Positions 47,731 through 56,607 are shown, numbered from the stretch's first letter. The stretch: 64,000 nucleotides of DNA from Streptomyces sp. PH10-H1 (GCF_030063355.1 NZ_JASISZ010000005.1:62001-126000); one strand, 5' to 3'. The notes: a model not told the origin generated them from the letters alone. Numbers and translations are program-made.

Positions 47731-49407
47731 TCAGGAGGTGGGCAGGCCGCCGACCCACCAGGCGGCGGTGTTGGCCGGCAGCGTCCCGGGCGGGCAGCCG
47801 GCACTGGCGAGCAGCGGGATGCCGGGGACAGGGGCGGGAACGGGGTCGTCGCCGAAGTTGACGGCGCAGACCATGCCGTCGCCCCGGACGAACGTCAGGA
47901 CCTGTGGTGGGGATTCCAGCCAGCGCAGACTGCCCTCGCCGAGCTGGGGAAGCTGCCGGCGAAGGTTCAGCCCCTCGCGGTAGAGGTGCCAGAACGATCC
48001 GGTGTCGCTCAGCGCGCGGTCGGTGGTGTGCTCCGCGAACCAGGCCGGCTGCGGAAGCCATGGCTGCACCGTGCTTCCCGGGGCGGTGAAGCCGAAGGGT
48101 GACGCGTGACCGGACCACGGCAGCGGGACCCGGCAGCCGTCGCGGACGTAGCGGCGGGAGCCGGTCCGGTGGAAGATCGGGTCGGTCAGGGCGTCGTCCG
48201 GCAGGTCCAAAACCTCGGGCAGGCCGAGTTCTTCACCCTGATAGACATATGCGGCTCCCGGCAGCGCCAGCATCAGCAGCGCTGCGGCGCGCGCCCGGGT
48301 GGCACCGAATCCGCCCGTGTCGCCGTCGTACCGGGTGACGGTGCGGACCTGGTCGTGGTTGTTGAGTACCCAGGTGACGGTGGATCCGGTGCCGGCGATG
48401 TCCCGCAAGGCGTCGTCGATGACCTTGCGGAACTCACCGGCGCTCCACGGTGCGCTCAACAGGTGGAAGAAGAAGGCCTGATGCAGCTCGTCGGGGCGTA
48501 CGTAGGCGGCTTGGTCGGCGGCGGTCGGCACCGAAACCTCGCCAACCAGCAGCCGGTCCAGGCCGTCGCGTGCGGTGTACTCCTCGCACACCGCACGCCA
48601 GCGACGCCAGACATCGTGTACCTCGGGCTGGTTCCACGCCAGGGGGTTCACCGAGTCCCTGGTGCGCTCGTCGGCCGCCGGGTCGGGTGAGTCCGGCAGC
48701 TCCGGGTGACGGAACAGGCCGGCTGCCACGTCGATCCGGAAGCCGTCGACGCCGCGGTCGAGCCAGAACCGCAGGACGTGTTCGAAGTGGCGGCCGACTC
48801 GGTGATCACGCCAGTTGAGGTCCGGCTGCTCCGGAGTGAACAGATGCAGGTACCACTGGCCGGGCCGGCCGTCGGTTTCCCGGACGCGTGACCAGGCCGG
48901 TCCGCCGAACATCGCCCGCCAGTTGTTGGGCGGGAGTTCTCCGTCCTCGCCTCGGCCGTCGGCGAAGTGGAACAGGGAACGCGCGGGGTCGGCCGGGCCG
49001 CCTGCCAGCGCCTCTTGGAACCACGGGTGGGCGCTGGAGCAGTGGTTGGGGACGATGTCGATGACAACCTTGAGCCCGAGCCGGTGGGCATCGGCCACCA
49101 GGCGGTCGAATTCGTGGAGGTCGCCGTAGAGCGGGTCCACCGCGCAGTAGTCGGCGACGTCGTATCCGTGGTCGTGCTGCGGCGAGGGGTAGAAGGGGCT
49201 CAGCCAGATGCCGTCGACTCCGAGCCTGCGCACGTACGGCAGTCCCACACGCACTCCGGCGAGGTCGCCGACGCCGTCGCCGGTGCTGTCGAGAAAGCTC
49301 CGGACGTACACCTGGTACACGACGGCGTCACGCCACCAGGGCTGCGGGCGGTCGGCGGGAGTGTCCGTCTCGCGGCGGATGGAGTCCTCGACTGGGGCTG
49401 TGAACAT
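47731..49407 (-). CDS. GH13 alpha-glucosidase-type enzyme
   Basis: A 558-residue cytoplasmic glycoside hydrolase of family 13. The (beta/alpha)8 start is WWRDAVVYQVYVRSFLDSTG with DGVGDLAGVR. Conserved regions: VVIDIVPNHCSSAHPWF; the nucleophile Asp226 in GVDGFRIDVAAG; the acid/base Glu290 in LLVGEVSVPT; and the third Asp in WVLNNHDQVRTVTRY. The segment GWPDLNW-like QPDLNWRDHRV and the DSTGDG loop are typical of oligo-1,6-/alpha-glucosidase subfamilies. No signal peptide, consistent with hydrolysis after uptake. It is the first gene of the operon with the transporter genes and lies behind a TTGACA-type promoter (49584-49612). ATG 49407 is chosen at the start of similarity. Confidence 0.9.
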   Translation of the reverse strand: MFTAPVEDSIRRETDTPADRPQPWWRDAVVYQVYVRSFLDSTGDGVGDLAGVRVGLPYVRRLGVDGIWLSPFYPSPQHDHGYDVADYCAVDPLYGDLHEFDRLVADAHRLGLKVVIDIVPNHCSSAHPWFQEALAGGPADPARSLFHFADGRGEDGELPPNNWRAMFGGPAWSRVRETDGRPGQWYLHLFTPEQPDLNWRDHRVGRHFEHVLRFWLDRGVDGFRIDVAAGLFRHPELPDSPDPAADERTRDSVNPLAWNQPEVHDVWRRWRAVCEEYTARDGLDRLLVGEVSVPTAADQAAYVRPDELHQAFFFHLLSAPWSAGEFRKVIDDALRDIAGTGSTVTWVLNNHDQVRTVTRYDGDTGGFGATRARAAALLMLALPGAAYVYQGEELGLPEVLDLPDDALTDPIFHRTGSRRYVRDGCRVPLPWSGHASPFGFTAPGSTVQPWLPQPAWFAEHTTDRALSDTGSFWHLYREGLNLRRQLPQLGEGSLRWLESPPQVLTFVRGDGMVCAVNFGDDPVPAPVPGIPLLASAGCPPGTLPANTAAWWVGGLPTS

Positions 49408-49583
49408 CCCGTCACCATTCTGAATCCGGGCGCGCGAACTCGTCGGCGCTGGCGCTGTGAGAGGCGATCCGGTGTCGCTTTCCACCGCCTGCGGGCAGTG
49501 CGAAGCGACGCACCTGGTGCGATCGCGGAAGGGTGATGCGCCTGTGACGACAGAACTCGTCAGGACCGGCGTTATGCATACAT

Positions 49584-49612
49584 GTTAAGTAGATGAGTCA
49601 GGGAGGTGTCAA
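49584..49612 (-). promoter_or_regulatory. Vegetative-type promoter for the alpha-glucoside operon
   Basis: On the minus strand TTGACA (49612-49607) and CTTAAC (49589-49584) are separated by 17 nt. The -35 hexamer is a perfect match; the -10 is acceptable (TTAACA one base on is an alternative). Transcription would start about 170 nt before the GH13 ATG. The overlapping TACTTAACATGTATGCAT sequence may hold an operator. Confidence 0.6.
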
Positions 49613-49693
49613 GAGAGCTACACGAAAGTGACCTACAGGGAGAGAGTTATGATCGCAAATGGATCTAATGTCCGAGTACTGGGGGGCGGCTTC

Positions 49694-49715
49694 GCTAGTT
49701 AACAAGTAACTAAGC
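49694..49715. promoter_or_regulatory. Palindrome sharing TAACAAGTA with the padR promoter region
   Basis: CGCT-AGTTA...TAACT-AAGCG forms a near-perfect dyad; its centre contains TAACAAGTA (49700-49708), which recurs at 51152-51160 just before the padR-like gene. It is 31 nt beyond the stop of the binding-protein gene at 49746. Confidence 0.4.
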
Positions 49716-49745
49716 GGCTCGCTGGTTGCTCCTCACGCCCGGGGC

Positions 49746-51023
49746 TCAACCGCCGCGGACGACGTCCCCGAGTTCCCTGTTCAACCGCACGATCGCCTGC
49801 TGGGGGGTCAGACGCAGCGCCAGCGCATCGTGAGTGACGGCCGCGACGACCAGACTCACCTGCTCGTAGCGGGCGCTCTTCGGCCGCGGCCGGGCAGCCC
49901 TGACGCTCTCCTCGAGGACCGGGAGGTAGGGGAATCGCCGGATCAGCTCCGGATCGGAATACAGCGACGCCCACACCGGAGGCAGTGAGCCCTCCGTCAG
50001 AACCCTGCGCTGCACGCTCTCGCTCGTCAGGTAGGCGATCAGGTCGGCGGCGGACCGCCGGTGCTGCGAATGGGTGTTGACCGCAAGGTTGGAGCCGCCC
50101 AGTACGCCGGCCCCGGGGCCGTCAGGACCGGGAAGCGGCACCACGCCGAACTTGCCGGCCACCTTGGAGTCCTTGGCCGAGGCGAGACTGTAGACGTAGG
50201 GCCAGTTGCGCAGGAACAGCAGCTTGCCGCTCTGGAAGGCCCGCCGGGACTCCTCCTCCTTGAAGGTGAGCGCCGCTGGTGGGATCCAGCCCTCCCGTAC
50301 ACCCCGGACGAGGAAATCGATGCCCCTCAAGGCCGCCGGGGAATCCACGGTCACCTGGCGTCCCTCACCCGACAGGATCTCGCCCCCGGCGGACTGGACC
50401 GCCTCGACCACGTTGACCGTCAGGCCCTCGTAGGGCAGGAACTGTCCGGCGTAGCCGTCGATGCCGTACTTGGCGGCGACGGTGGTTGCCAGCCGTTCCA
50501 GCTCGGCCCAGGTGCGCGGCGGCTTCTCACCTTCGCGGTCCAGGAGGTCCTTGCGGTAGTACAGCAGCCCGGCGTTGGTCACGTAGGGCATGGCGTACAG
50601 CCGGCCGTGGAATGTCGCGGTCCCGGCGACGGAGGGCAGCAGGCGGTTCAGGGGCAAACCGCGGCTGTCCAGCGGGGCGATCCACCCCGAGCCGGCGAAC
50701 TCCGACGTCCACGCCACGTCGATGTTGAGCACGTCGAAGCGATCACTCCCGGAACGAAGACTGTCGGCCATTTGCGATCGCACTTCGTCCGCGGCCTCGG
50801 GCAGCTCGATGAGCTTCACCCGCTCCGAGGGATGGGTACGATTCCAGCCGTCGAGCACGTCCTTGAGGTATCCGGTCAGGTCACGGCCGGTCACCAGGGT
50901 CATCGGTCCGCGGCCGTCGGAATCGGACGGTCCGTCCGCCGCCCGGGCGCCGGGGCCGGCATAGCCGGCCAGCAGCAGGGCGCCTGCGAGCACTACCCTG
51001 CCCGCGGTTCGCGCCCAGCGCAT
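49746..51023 (-). CDS. Orphan family 1 extracellular solute-binding protein
   Basis: A 425-residue exported sugar-binding-type protein. Signal peptide RWARTAGRVVLAGALLLAGY followed by an Ala-rich cleavage site (ARAADG); there is no lipobox Cys, unusual for a Gram-positive binding protein, so membrane retention is doubtful. Mature domain features: MTLVTGRDLTGYLKDVLDGW, DRFDVLNIDVAWTSEFAGSG, LYAMPYVTNAGLLYYRKDLL and a conserved LAVNTHSQHRRSAADLIAYL. ATG 51023 has GGGAGGA 7 nt upstream. No permease or ATPase is adjacent, so it must pair with an unlinked transporter or act alone. The neighbouring padR gene is divergent. Confidence 0.85.
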   Translation of the reverse strand: MRWARTAGRVVLAGALLLAGYAGPGARAADGPSDSDGRGPMTLVTGRDLTGYLKDVLDGWNRTHPSERVKLIELPEAADEVRSQMADSLRSGSDRFDVLNIDVAWTSEFAGSGWIAPLDSRGLPLNRLLPSVAGTATFHGRLYAMPYVTNAGLLYYRKDLLDREGEKPPRTWAELERLATTVAAKYGIDGYAGQFLPYEGLTVNVVEAVQSAGGEILSGEGRQVTVDSPAALRGIDFLVRGVREGWIPPAALTFKEEESRRAFQSGKLLFLRNWPYVYSLASAKDSKVAGKFGVVPLPGPDGPGAGVLGGSNLAVNTHSQHRRSAADLIAYLTSESVQRRVLTEGSLPPVWASLYSDPELIRRFPYLPVLEESVRAARPRPKSARYEQVSLVVAAVTHDALALRLTPQQAIVRLNRELGDVVRGG

Positions 51024-51185
51024 CGATTCCTCCCGGGCAGTCGTCCTCGGCCGCAATATGTACCGCTTCGCCGACGCGTCATGTATACCTGCTGGAGTTG
51101 CGCGATACTAGGGCCTGCGGTCAGCGGTCTCACCAGGCGGCGCGCATCTCTAACAAGTAGGTAGCCGGGGAGGAGATCCGACACC

Positions 51186-51692
51186 GTGCGTCTTCCTCTC
51201 ATGGCTCTTCTGGCCAAGGGTCCCGCTCACGGCTACGAACTCAAGCAGGCTCTGGAGAAGATCTTCGGAGCGGCGTACCCTCAGCCGAACGTCGGGCAGA
51301 TCTATGTGACGCTGGGCCGGCTGGAACGATCAGGACTGATCGCGGGCGAAGAGGTCGCCCAGTCCGACCGCCCCAACAAACGCATCTACGAGCTCACCGA
51401 GGCAGGACACGAGGCTGTCGCGGCCTGGTTCGACGAGCCGTCCAACGAGCCACGGGTACGCGACGAGTTCTTCATGAAACTCGCGCTGGCTCCGCAGGCC
51501 GGGCAAATCGATGCGGTCGCCTTGATCAACAAACAGCGTCGCCACTACCTGAACCTCATGCGTGCCATGTCCCGGCTGGCTTCGGGCGAGGACCGGGACA
51601 ACCGCGTCGCGCAGCTCCTCATCGAGGGCGCGATGCTGCATCTGCAGGCAGACCTCGACTGGCTGGAACGCTGTCAGGAGGAGCTCGAATGA
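51186..51692 (+). CDS. PadR-family transcriptional regulator
   Basis: A 168-residue winged-helix regulator. The N-terminal domain LPLMALLAKGPAHGYELKQA with QPNVGQIYVTLGRLERSGLI is the canonical PadR DNA-binding region; the C-terminal half (FFMKLALAPQAGQIDAVALI, HYLNLMRAMSRLASG, LHLQADLDWLERCQEELE) is the helical dimerisation domain of PadR-s2/Vir-C type. GTG 51186 with GGAGGAG about 10 nt upstream. It is co-transcribed with, and overlaps by 4 nt, an ABC/FtsX exporter, the usual arrangement for PadR repressors of efflux pumps induced by a toxic ligand. Confidence 0.9.
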   Translation: MRLPLMALLAKGPAHGYELKQALEKIFGAAYPQPNVGQIYVTLGRLERSGLIAGEEVAQSDRPNKRIYELTEAGHEAVAAWFDEPSNEPRVRDEFFMKLALAPQAGQIDAVALINKQRRHYLNLMRAMSRLASGEDRDNRVAQLLIEGAMLHLQADLDWLERCQEELE

Positions 51693-52456
51693 GACGAAGC
51701 GATCCGTCCGCCGGCCCCGCGCCGCACATACTCAGCGTCGAGGGACTGACCAAGACCCACATGACGGACGGCGGCCAAGTGCCGGCCGTGCGGAGTGTCG
51801 ATCTGCAGATCGCGCGTGGCGAGTTCGTCGCCGTCACCGGGACCTCAGGTGCCGGGAAGTCCACTCTCCTGCATCTGCTCGGCGGTCTGATACGTCCGGA
51901 CAGCGGCCGTATCCACCTGGACGGACGCCGGGTGGACGGCTTCAGCGAGGCCCGCTGGGCTGTACTGCGGCGACGGCGCATCGGCATCGTCTTCCAGTTC
52001 TTCAACCTGGTCTCCACCCTGACGGTGGCCGACAACATCGAACTTCCCGCTCTTCTCGCCGGAAGGACACCACGGCAGGCCCGTGCGGCGCGTGAGGAAC
52101 TGCTGTCCCTGCTGGGGCTCAACGGCAAGGAGGACAGCCTGCCCAGCGATCTGGCCGGCGGGGAGCAGCAGCGGGTGGCGCTGGCGCGAGCCTTGGTCAA
52201 CCGCCCCGACATCCTGCTCGCCGACGAGCCGACCGGCAGCCTGGACAGCCGGGGCACCCGGGAAGTGATCCGGCTGCTCTCGCACTTCCACCAGCAGGGC
52301 CAGACGATCGTGCTCGTCACGCACGACGCCAAGGTGGCCAGCACGGCCGATCGGGTCATCAGCTTCTTCGACGGCCGGATCACCGACGACACCACCTTCG
52401 ACGGACCGGCGGTCCCGCCCGTGGCCGCCGCGGACGTCGTCGAACTGACGGGCTGA
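51689..52456 (+). CDS. ABC transporter ATP-binding protein (MacB/LolD type)
   Basis: A 255-residue ATPase. Walker A is GTSGAGKSTLLHLLGG, the Q-loop FQFFNLVSTLTV, the signature DLAGGEQQRVALARAL (LAGGEQ variant of LSGGQ) and Walker B ILLADEPTGSLD with the H-loop LVTHD. The FQFFNL(V/L)..LT segment is specific to the MacB/LolD/BceA branch that partners FtsX-like permeases. The start overlaps the padR stop (ATGA), and the permease follows after 4 nt. Together they form an exporter or mechanotransmission complex for antibiotics, lipids or peptides; the cargo is unknown. Confidence 0.92.
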   Translation: MRRSDPSAGPAPHILSVEGLTKTHMTDGGQVPAVRSVDLQIARGEFVAVTGTSGAGKSTLLHLLGGLIRPDSGRIHLDGRRVDGFSEARWAVLRRRRIGIVFQFFNLVSTLTVADNIELPALLAGRTPRQARAAREELLSLLGLNGKEDSLPSDLAGGEQQRVALARALVNRPDILLADEPTGSLDSRGTREVIRLLSHFHQQGQTIVLVTHDAKVASTADRVISFFDGRITDDTTFDGPAVPPVAAADVVELTG

Positions 52457-52460
52457 GCCG

Positions 52461-54767
52461 GTGCGGGCCACTGCGCGCTGGGCGCTCGCCGATCTGCGCA
52501 CCCACCGCGGCCAAGCGCTGTCGATCACTCTGGCCACGGCCGGTATCGTCGTCGCCCTCCTGATGTCCGTCGCACTTCTGGAATACGCCGCCAACCCGTG
52601 GCAGAGGCTGTTCACCTCCACCCAGGGTGCCCATGTCTGGCTGCGCACCACCGACGACGCGAACACGACGAGTCTGGCCGGCCTGGACGGTGTCGAGGCG
52701 TTGTCGGGCCCGTTCAGTACCGTCAATGTGACCGCGAGGCACGGTGGGGAGAAGGCCGTCCTCGGCCTGCGCGCCATACCGGGGGCCGGAGAGCCGAAGG
52801 TGGCCCGTCCGGCGCTGAAGAGCGGCCGCTGGCTCGACGGAAGCGCCCAGGACGGTGTCGTCCTGGAGCAGTCGGTCGCCGCCGCGCTGTGGGTGCAGCC
52901 GGGCGACTATCTACGGGTGACCGATGGCACCGGCCACGACCGCGATCTGCGGGTGGTCGGGGTGGCCGAGACGGCCGAGCCGCGATTCACCGGCGGAGGC
53001 CCGCCGGGCATCGGCTGGGCACCGCCCCAGGCCGTGAGCGGCCTGGGCGCTGGGAAGAACAGCGTCGGACAGACCGTCGGACTTCGTTTGAAGGACCCCG
53101 GCGACACCGATTTCATCGTGCAGCGTGCCGTCGAAGCCGCGGGTTCCGACCATGTGGTCTCTGTCTCGACCTGGCGCGACGCACGCTCCGACGCAGAGGG
53201 CGACAACCGCCTGCTCGGACTGCTGCTGGGAATCTTCGGCCTCGGCGCTCTGCTGGCTGCCGCTGTCGCGGTGACCGGCGGCGTCGGCAGCCGGGTACTG
53301 GCCCAGGTACGGGACATCTCCATCCTCAAAGCGGTCGGCTTCACCCCCGGGCAGGTCGCGCGCATGTTCCTGATCCAGCACGCCTTCCTCGCCGTGCTGG
53401 GTGTCGCCTGCGGGGTGGCGTCCACGCAGGCGCTCGGCACGCGCCTTCCGGGGCCGATCGGCGAGGCGATGAAACTGTGGCAGGCACTGCCCGAACACCG
53501 GTGGACCCTGGCGTACACCTGCCTGTCCACCGTGGCCGCGATCGCGGCCGCCACCGTGCTCGCCGCATGGCGCGCCGGTCGCGTCCCGCCGATACCCGCC
53601 GCCCGCACCGCGGCCCCGGGCCGCCACCGGATGTCGCGCACCGCACGACTGGCACTGCGCCTCCGGACACCTGCCGTGCTGGTCCTGGGGTGGCGCGGTG
53701 TCTCCCACCGGTCGGCGCGTTCCACCGCATCCGTCGCGCGGCTGACTCTCCCCCTGCTCATGATCACCGTTGCGCTGGGGACCCTGGCGACACTCGACCG
53801 GTTCACGAACGCCCCCGAGCAGGTCGGCCTCGCCGGGCAGCTGTCCGTGCGAGCGGACGGGCCCGACCAGACCGGTCTGGAACCGCTGCTGACACGACAG
53901 CCCGGTGTCGCAGCGGCCTATCCGGCGACCGAGGTCGCGGCCCTCGCGCCGGGCCAGAGCAGAATGATCACCCTGCGCGGGGTGGGCACGTCCCAACGCC
54001 AGTACCCCTTCGCCGCGGTCGAGGGCCGTGCCGCCACCGGGCTGCACGAAGCGATGGCGGGGCAAGGACTGCTCGACACCCTTCATGTGAGTGTGGGCCA
54101 GTGGGTGCGCGTCACGGTCGGCGGGACGCCTCAGATCCTGCACCTGGTCGGGCGCACCATCGAGCCGGAACACAACGGCGTGGTCATCTCAACCTCTTTG
54201 GACACCCTCCAGGAGCAGGACAGGACGCTCCGCGCCCAGTTCTACGAACTCCGGCTGCGTCCCGGCGCCGATCCGTCCGCGGTACGAACCGCTCTGCTCG
54301 CCGGGCACAGTGGCCTGGAGATCCGTAAGGTTCCCAACCCCGCCGAGGACCTGCTGCCCATCCGCGGTGTGGTCGCCGGACTCATCGCCGTCCTGGTCCT
54401 GATCGGTCTGGTCGAGCTGTCCACCGTGATCAGCGCCACCGTTCGCGAACATGGCCGGGATCTGCGGGCCTATCGATCCATCGGCCTCACACCCCGGCAG
54501 ACGGTGGCGATCGTCACGACCAGCACCGGGCTCATCGCCCTGGCCGCGGCGGCCGTCGGCACCGTGCTTGGTGTCGTCGCGTCGAACTGGCTGATCAACC
54601 TCCAGGGCCGGTCGAGCGGAATCGGCGCCGGCATCGCGCGGTCACCCTCGGCCGGCTCCCTGGCGATGACCGCCGGCGCGGCGATCGCGATCGCCGTCGC
54701 CGCCTCCGTCCTCCCTGCGGCAAAGGCCGCTCACCGCACCTCGCTCGCGGGAATGGACCTGCGGTAG
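52461..54767 (+). CDS. FtsX-family ABC permease
   Basis: A 768-residue membrane protein with two FtsX/MacB-like halves. Helix 1 is near residues 18-36 (ALSITLATAGIVVALLMSVA), an extracellular domain of about 200 residues follows, then three helices starting LLGLLLGIFGLGALLAAAVA (about 250-345), the second extracellular domain (about 430-630) and a final helix set with AVGTVLGVVASNWLINL near 690. FtsX signature ISILKAVGFTPGQVARMFLI precedes helix 3, and a second copy YRSIGLTPRQTVAIVTTST appears near the C-terminus, as expected for a duplicated permease. GTG 52461 lies 4 nt after the ATPase stop. Confidence 0.9.
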   Translation: MRATARWALADLRTHRGQALSITLATAGIVVALLMSVALLEYAANPWQRLFTSTQGAHVWLRTTDDANTTSLAGLDGVEALSGPFSTVNVTARHGGEKAVLGLRAIPGAGEPKVARPALKSGRWLDGSAQDGVVLEQSVAAALWVQPGDYLRVTDGTGHDRDLRVVGVAETAEPRFTGGGPPGIGWAPPQAVSGLGAGKNSVGQTVGLRLKDPGDTDFIVQRAVEAAGSDHVVSVSTWRDARSDAEGDNRLLGLLLGIFGLGALLAAAVAVTGGVGSRVLAQVRDISILKAVGFTPGQVARMFLIQHAFLAVLGVACGVASTQALGTRLPGPIGEAMKLWQALPEHRWTLAYTCLSTVAAIAAATVLAAWRAGRVPPIPAARTAAPGRHRMSRTARLALRLRTPAVLVLGWRGVSHRSARSTASVARLTLPLLMITVALGTLATLDRFTNAPEQVGLAGQLSVRADGPDQTGLEPLLTRQPGVAAAYPATEVAALAPGQSRMITLRGVGTSQRQYPFAAVEGRAATGLHEAMAGQGLLDTLHVSVGQWVRVTVGGTPQILHLVGRTIEPEHNGVVISTSLDTLQEQDRTLRAQFYELRLRPGADPSAVRTALLAGHSGLEIRKVPNPAEDLLPIRGVVAGLIAVLVLIGLVELSTVISATVREHGRDLRAYRSIGLTPRQTVAIVTTSTGLIALAAAAVGTVLGVVASNWLINLQGRSSGIGAGIARSPSAGSLAMTAGAAIAIAVAASVLPAAKAAHRTSLAGMDLR

Positions 54768-54856
54768 AGCCGGCTTCCGGACGACTGCGGCCGGCCGGTC
54801 TCCGCGCCTGCCGGAAAAGGTCATACCCGGTCCGCGGCACCGGTGTTGTTCCCACC

Positions 54857-55447
54857 TCACCAGTCGGCCTGCGCCGCCAGTTCCTGCGCCAGCTTCTGAA
54901 CGGCTCCCGCGGAGAGCGACGTGCGGCCGTCCTCCCCCGCCACCGTCACGACGACCAGGATGTCCCCCGAGCCTGTGGTCGGCAGCTCCACGGAGACGAC
55001 GTTACCGCTCGGCGTGAGCGTGCCGGTGCGCGGCTGGGCGTCCTGGAGCTTCTTGACGTAGGGGGCCAGGTCGTCGCGGCGCATCCCGGCGTCGCGCTGG
55101 ATCAGCGGGAGCATCATCGGGAGCGCCGCACCCTTCTTGCCCGTGCCGACCGTGTAGACCTCCACCGGCTCGGACCCGATCCGGTAGTTGCAGTACAGGA
55201 TCGTGCCCTGGTTCTGCGCCAGCGGAGAATCCGCGCCGACCGTGTGCTCGGTGTCCGCGCTCACCGTGTCGGAGCCGGTCGCGGGAACGGCGTTCCCGGC
55301 CGCGCCCGCGCTCTTCGCCGCCTTGGCGATGTCGTACGGCACGGGACAGGTCGTGGCCGGCTTGGCGTGCACGGCGTCCGCGAGCTTCACCAGCCCACCC
55401 CGCGAAGCCACGGCCACTTCCCGGACATGGGGACCGGTGCGCCTCAT
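54857..55447 (-). CDS. Hypothetical protein, apparently truncated at its 5' end
   Basis: About 196 codons on the minus strand. Recognisable order: GGLVKLADAVHAKPATTCPV, YDIAKAAKSAGAAGNAVPAT, LAQNQGTILYCNYRIGSEPV and TLTPSGNVVSVELPTTGSGD, ending QKLAQELAAQADW. Cys in TTCPVPYD and ILYCNYRIG and the Ala/Gly/Thr-rich composition suggest an exported (lipo)protein, but no signal peptide precedes it: the DNA just upstream (beyond about 55435) belongs to a plus-strand fragment of a different gene. The exact start is unknown and the gene may be non-functional. Confidence 0.5.
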   Translation of the reverse strand: MRRTGPHVREVAVASRGGLVKLADAVHAKPATTCPVPYDIAKAAKSAGAAGNAVPATGSDTVSADTEHTVGADSPLAQNQGTILYCNYRIGSEPVEVYTVGTGKKGAALPMMLPLIQRDAGMRRDDLAPYVKKLQDAQPRTGTLTPSGNVVSVELPTTGSGDILVVVTVAGEDGRTSLSAGAVQKLAQELAAQADW

Positions 55448-55804
55448 GCACGGGATGAACGTCGTCTACGGCGACACCGACGGCGACAATCGCGACGAGG
55501 CTGCCATCTACGTCGGCTGCAGTGACGGATTCACTCAGAATGGGCAACTCGTCGCCGGTTACGTGGTGTTCATCCATGCGGGAGACCGCCTCGCTGTCAT
55601 CGGCTCGATCACCCCGCGACAGAATCCGCCGGGCGTATACCCCACGGCGCTCACGCAACTGGAGTTCGCACCAGGCCGGATCGTCGTGCAGGAGAAGTGG
55701 TATCGGCCCGCCGACGCTCATTGCTGCCCAGCGGTGGCGCCACCACCGTCTGGACCCGCGAGGGAAACCGGCTGACACCGGGCGATCCCCACATCACCTC
55801 CTGA
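55441..55804 (+). pseudogene. C-terminal remnant of an exported 'DTDGDNRDEAA' protein, frameshifted
   Basis: The plus strand encodes NVVYGDTDGDNRDEAAIYVG, CSDGFTQNGQLVAGYVVFIH and LTQLEFAPGRIVVQEKWYRP, then ADAHCCP. At about 55728 the frame must move by one (a missing C in TGCTGCCCAGC) to continue as SGGATTVWTREGNRLTPGDP-HITS and TGA (55802-55804). The calcium-loop-like DTDGDNRDE and the CCPSG...VWT ending are typical of a family of exported actinobacterial proteins. The N-terminal part is missing; it adjoins, head to head, the 5' end of the truncated minus-strand gene at 54857. Confidence 0.65.
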
Positions 55805-56082
55805 CCGGACGGGGCGGGCGGCCACACACGACGGCACCTTCGGCCCCTGCCCGGAGCCGTGCCTGCCCCGAGACCCCGAGGCGGTCTGCCTCCACGCTCT
55901 GTCCGCCCACCCCCTGCTGCGGCGGAACGCCGCGAAAGACCGTGCTCGTTCACTTTGCCCCCGGGCGAGTGGCCGTAGCGGGCGATCGTCTTGGTCAAGC
56001 GCTTCTCGTCAGCGGCCTCGACGAGCGCGGTCATCTCTCCGTCAACGGGTGACCGCGCCCGTCAAGGCCGGCTCAGATGAGG

Positions 56083-56460
56083 TCAGCCACAGGCGCTTGC
56101 GCTGTTGTAGTAGGCGATCTGATTGCCGTGACCGTTGTCGACGTAGTAATAGCGGGCGGCGCGATCGAAATACTCGGACTTGAGCATGCCGTTGTAGATG
56201 GCGAAATGCTGGCCGGAGTCCATGACAAGGTGAGAACTGGCTGCACCGAAAGTCGCGTTACCGACCACGCCGTCAGGGTACAAGCCGTGCGCGGACTGCC
56301 ACTTCTTGGTTGCGGCAGTGGTGTCGTTCCCGAACCAGCAGTCAACCGACATTACGTATGGACATGCGTTATCTCTCCTGAACTGCCCATGAGGGAACTC
56401 CCCCACGCCTGAGGCGCCAAACCGCGTCCGAGGGACGCTGCCCGCTGACTTGATCGTCAC
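56083..56460 (-). CDS. Small peptidoglycan-binding-domain protein
   Basis: About 125 residues. A PG_binding_1-type motif is seen in VDCWFGNDTTAATKKWQSAH and GLYPDGVVGNATFGAASSH, i.e. the 'G...T..A...FQ...GL..DG.VG..T' pattern with Trp in place of Phe. The rest (FAIYNGMLKSEYFDRAARYY, YVDNGHGNQIAYYNSASACG) is Tyr/Asn-rich and lower in GC than its neighbours. No signal peptide is visible from the GTG at 56460, unlike related secreted proteins, so the 5' end may be lost or misread; a start inside at MSVDCWF is also possible. Confidence 0.55.
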   Translation of the reverse strand: MTIKSAGSVPRTRFGASGVGEFPHGQFRRDNACPYVMSVDCWFGNDTTAATKKWQSAHGLYPDGVVGNATFGAASSHLVMDSGQHFAIYNGMLKSEYFDRAARYYYVDNGHGNQIAYYNSASACG

Positions 56461-56607
56461 GGCATGGAGGATCTTGCGACACGGCCGCCCTGCGCTGCAA
56501 ACGGCTCGGCGCGTGAGACGTCCCCTACTCGTCCCACGCCCCTGACCTGGGGTTTGGGACGTCTCTAGTCCTACGCGCGGGGCGCCATCCCCCGCCTGAC
56601 GGGCAGT

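Larger units (their letters stand above)
49408..49745. other. AT-rich intergenic control region
   Basis: About 340 nt, noticeably AT-richer than its surroundings between 49560 and 49720. It contains the GH13-operon promoter (49584-49612) and a palindrome at 49694-49715. No gene is supported. Confidence 0.6.

Noticed and set aside
55651-56034. Minus-strand frame starting TALVEAADEKRLTKTIARYG as a transposase remnant
   Set aside because: The first 30 residues look protein-like but match no transposase motif I can name and the rest is low complexity; not supported.
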